64,000 nt of DNA from Butyrivibrio proteoclasticus B316 (GTDB lineage Bacteria; Bacillota; Clostridia; Lachnospirales; Lachnospiraceae). The notes under the pieces were generated by a model. The model was not told where the DNA came from. It was given only the letters and a program-made list of their open reading frames with translations, and did no database searches. A program made the position numbers and the translations under genes. This document shows, one piece after another, positions 62,734-64,000 of this stretch (its first letter is position 1; each line of letters begins with the position of its first letter). Location: NCBI RefSeq assembly GCF_000145035.1, contig NC_014387.1:124001-188000 (forward strand). The letters run 5' to 3'.

Positions 62734-63882
62734 ATGAAAAAAATAGCTTTTTTAGTTGAATCAGAATATGGTGAGAAACATTTTGGAGTACGTAACTATT
62801 TCTCTACAATCTTTAATTCATTGGAAGAAAAATATGATGTTGATTATATAACGTATTCAACATGCCGGCAAGGAGTGCTTTGGTATAGGGTGCTAGAGGA
62901 TAAGCGGCCAAAAGATATCCAAACTGACAGTATTAGTATTACAAATAATAGGCAATTTTCTTATAAAAAATATATCTCAAATAAAAAAAATAAAGTGCTA
63001 GATAAAAAATGCTATTATTTCCAATATTTAGGGACGGATTTAGAGAATGAAAAATACGATGCATGTATTATTACAAATCCTTGGTTACTGACACCAATTG
63101 TAGATATTAAATCTCCAAAGATTATAGGAATAGTATATGACTTAGTTCCTAATGAATATTCTCTGGTTAAGTCAGTTCCGCCGATAGATTTTGCTAGTGA
63201 ACATAACATTGGTTACGAATATTACAATAAACATTGTAATGCAATTATAGCTATTTCTAAGCAAACGATGGATCAATATCGTAGGTATTACTCTTCCGCA
63301 AGTGGGAAGATATCTTTTTTTCCTCCTTTTATGCCCTATCATTTTGAATGTGGTTTTCATAATGAACATGAGATTAAAGAGAATTCTATAATTTTGGCAG
63401 CCCCATTTGATTTAAGAAAGGGATTAAAGAAAATACCTAAATTATTAAATCCAATAAAGGACTGGATTGATAAAATTTATATTTTTGGTGAACCAAGGTG
63501 CGCCATTTCGGATTTTGACGAATTTTTCAAAGAAATAGATGCAAGAATAAAAATCGTATATTATCCTACGATTTCATATGTCGATTTAATCGATTTATAT
63601 AGTAAATGTAAGGTTTTATTATTTCCATCAAAAGAAGAGGGATTAGGATTGCCAATTATAGAAGCACAAGTCTGTGGATGTAGACCTGTGACGACAAACG
63701 AAGAACCAATGAATCAATTGACGCTTAATGGAAGTTACTTGTTATCTGATGATGACGAACAAGATTCGAAAGAAATCGCAAAAATGTTGAAGGAAGAATT
63801 CGATTACGATGAATTGAAGCGTGTTGCCCGAAGGGAGTTTTCTATAAAAAGGGTAATTGAAATGATAGAAAAAATCATTTGA
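62734..63882 (+). CDS. GT4 family glycosyltransferase
   Basis: 382-residue GT-B glycosyltransferase. The C-terminal donor half is typical of group 1: ILAAPFDLRKGLKKI, then YSKCKVLLFPSKEEGLGLPIIEAQVCGCRPVTTNEEPMNQL with the EX7E pair. The N-terminal half binds the acceptor (IIGIVYDLVPNEYSLVKSVPP, CNAIIAISKQTMDQYRRYY). It likely adds a hexose to a lipid-linked surface glycan. Start ATG 62734, AAGGTGGG upstream, 11 bases after the previous gene. Very AT-rich. Confidence 0.88.
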   Translation: MKKIAFLVESEYGEKHFGVRNYFSTIFNSLEEKYDVDYITYSTCRQGVLWYRVLEDKRPKDIQTDSISITNNRQFSYKKYISNKKNKVLDKKCYYFQYLGTDLENEKYDACIITNPWLLTPIVDIKSPKIIGIVYDLVPNEYSLVKSVPPIDFASEHNIGYEYYNKHCNAIIAISKQTMDQYRRYYSSASGKISFFPPFMPYHFECGFHNEHEIKENSIILAAPFDLRKGLKKIPKLLNPIKDWIDKIYIFGEPRCAISDFDEFFKEIDARIKIVYYPTISYVDLIDLYSKCKVLLFPSKEEGLGLPIIEAQVCGCRPVTTNEEPMNQLTLNGSYLLSDDDEQDSKEIAKMLKEEFDYDELKRVARREFSIKRVIEMIEKII

Positions 63883-63948
63883 GTAATTAATTTAGCGATT
63901 TTGGTTGAATTAGTAATACCTTGCGGATAAATGTGGAAGGATTTGTAT

Positions 63949-64000
63949 ATGAATACAATTTTATTGTCAGGTGGTTCAGGTAAGCGCTTGTGGCCACTGT
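63949..64000 (+). CDS. Mannose-1-phosphate guanylyltransferase-like gene, start only
   Basis: The first 17 codons read MNTILLSGGSGKRLWPL. The GGSGKRLWPL loop is the nucleotide-binding signature of mannose-1-phosphate guanylyltransferases (ManC/CpsB), although other sugar nucleotidyltransferases share it. GGAAGGA lies 8 bases before the ATG. The gene runs out of the window and confirms that a polysaccharide locus continues to the right. Confidence 0.75.
   Translation, partial: MNTILLSGGSGKRLWPL

Overview
The window looks like a chromosomal segment of a strictly anaerobic, low-GC Firmicute of the family Lachnospiraceae, most likely Butyrivibrio or a close relative. Four things point there. The beta-glucosidase (50722-53199) has the swapped GH3 domain order known from Butyrivibrio fibrisolvens BglA. 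Hemicellulose use is shown by a GH120 beta-xylosidase with its LacI regulator and sugar ABC importer. Pyruvate formate-lyase sits beside its activase. Nitrogen assimilation uses a type III glutamine synthetase with glutamate synthase. Species-level assignment is inference; no rRNA or tRNA gene was seen.

Layout. 1-1816: end of rapZ, then whiA and a Crh-like HPr. 2233-7252: a small conserved protein, a GNAT fusion, a Na/Pi cotransporter, a serine hydrolase and a NUDIX hydrolase. 7270-11546: an Fnr-like regulator, pflA and pflB, with a perfect FNR box in front of pflB. 11641-18795: xylan or xylo-oligosaccharide locus (GH120, LacI, two permeases, binding lipoprotein) tied together by matching operators. 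18971-20714: a MATE exporter and a small membrane protein. 20742-32886: nitrogen assimilation block amt-glnB fusion, asnB, glnN, gltB, gltD, headed by a leader with two terminators and a candidate ANTAR-type antitermination element. 33128-41722: an HTH-ATPase-nuclease fusion, an rRNA/tRNA methyltransferase, a PHP protein, GntP permease with glycerate kinase, a membrane protein and an RsmH paralogue.

41981-42329 holds the most unusual structure: twelve short ACGC/GCGT sites that alternate strictly in orientation and are spaced 27, 36, 27, 36 ... bp apart (63 bp period). It lies just upstream of a PD-(D/E)XK-like protein gene whose best-placed start codon is ATA. I know no described element like it.

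43340-56087: a GT4 glycosyltransferase with a tail of eight 11-residue amphipathic repeats, a GH13 alpha-glucosidase, a chemoreceptor, MgtE with a leader ORF, the permuted GH3 enzyme, a lipoprotein and aspS. From about 56.5 kb to the end, base composition becomes more AT-rich and the genes (XRE regulator, glycosyltransferases, HAD phosphatase, paired nucleotidyltransferases around a cupin, start of a mannose-1-phosphate guanylyltransferase-like gene) look like the edge of a horizontally acquired surface polysaccharide locus.

Genes work together in three clear modules: anaerobic pyruvate cleavage under Fnr-type control; import and hydrolysis of xylo-oligosaccharides under LacI control; and ammonium uptake, glutamine/asparagine/glutamate synthesis under probable antitermination control.
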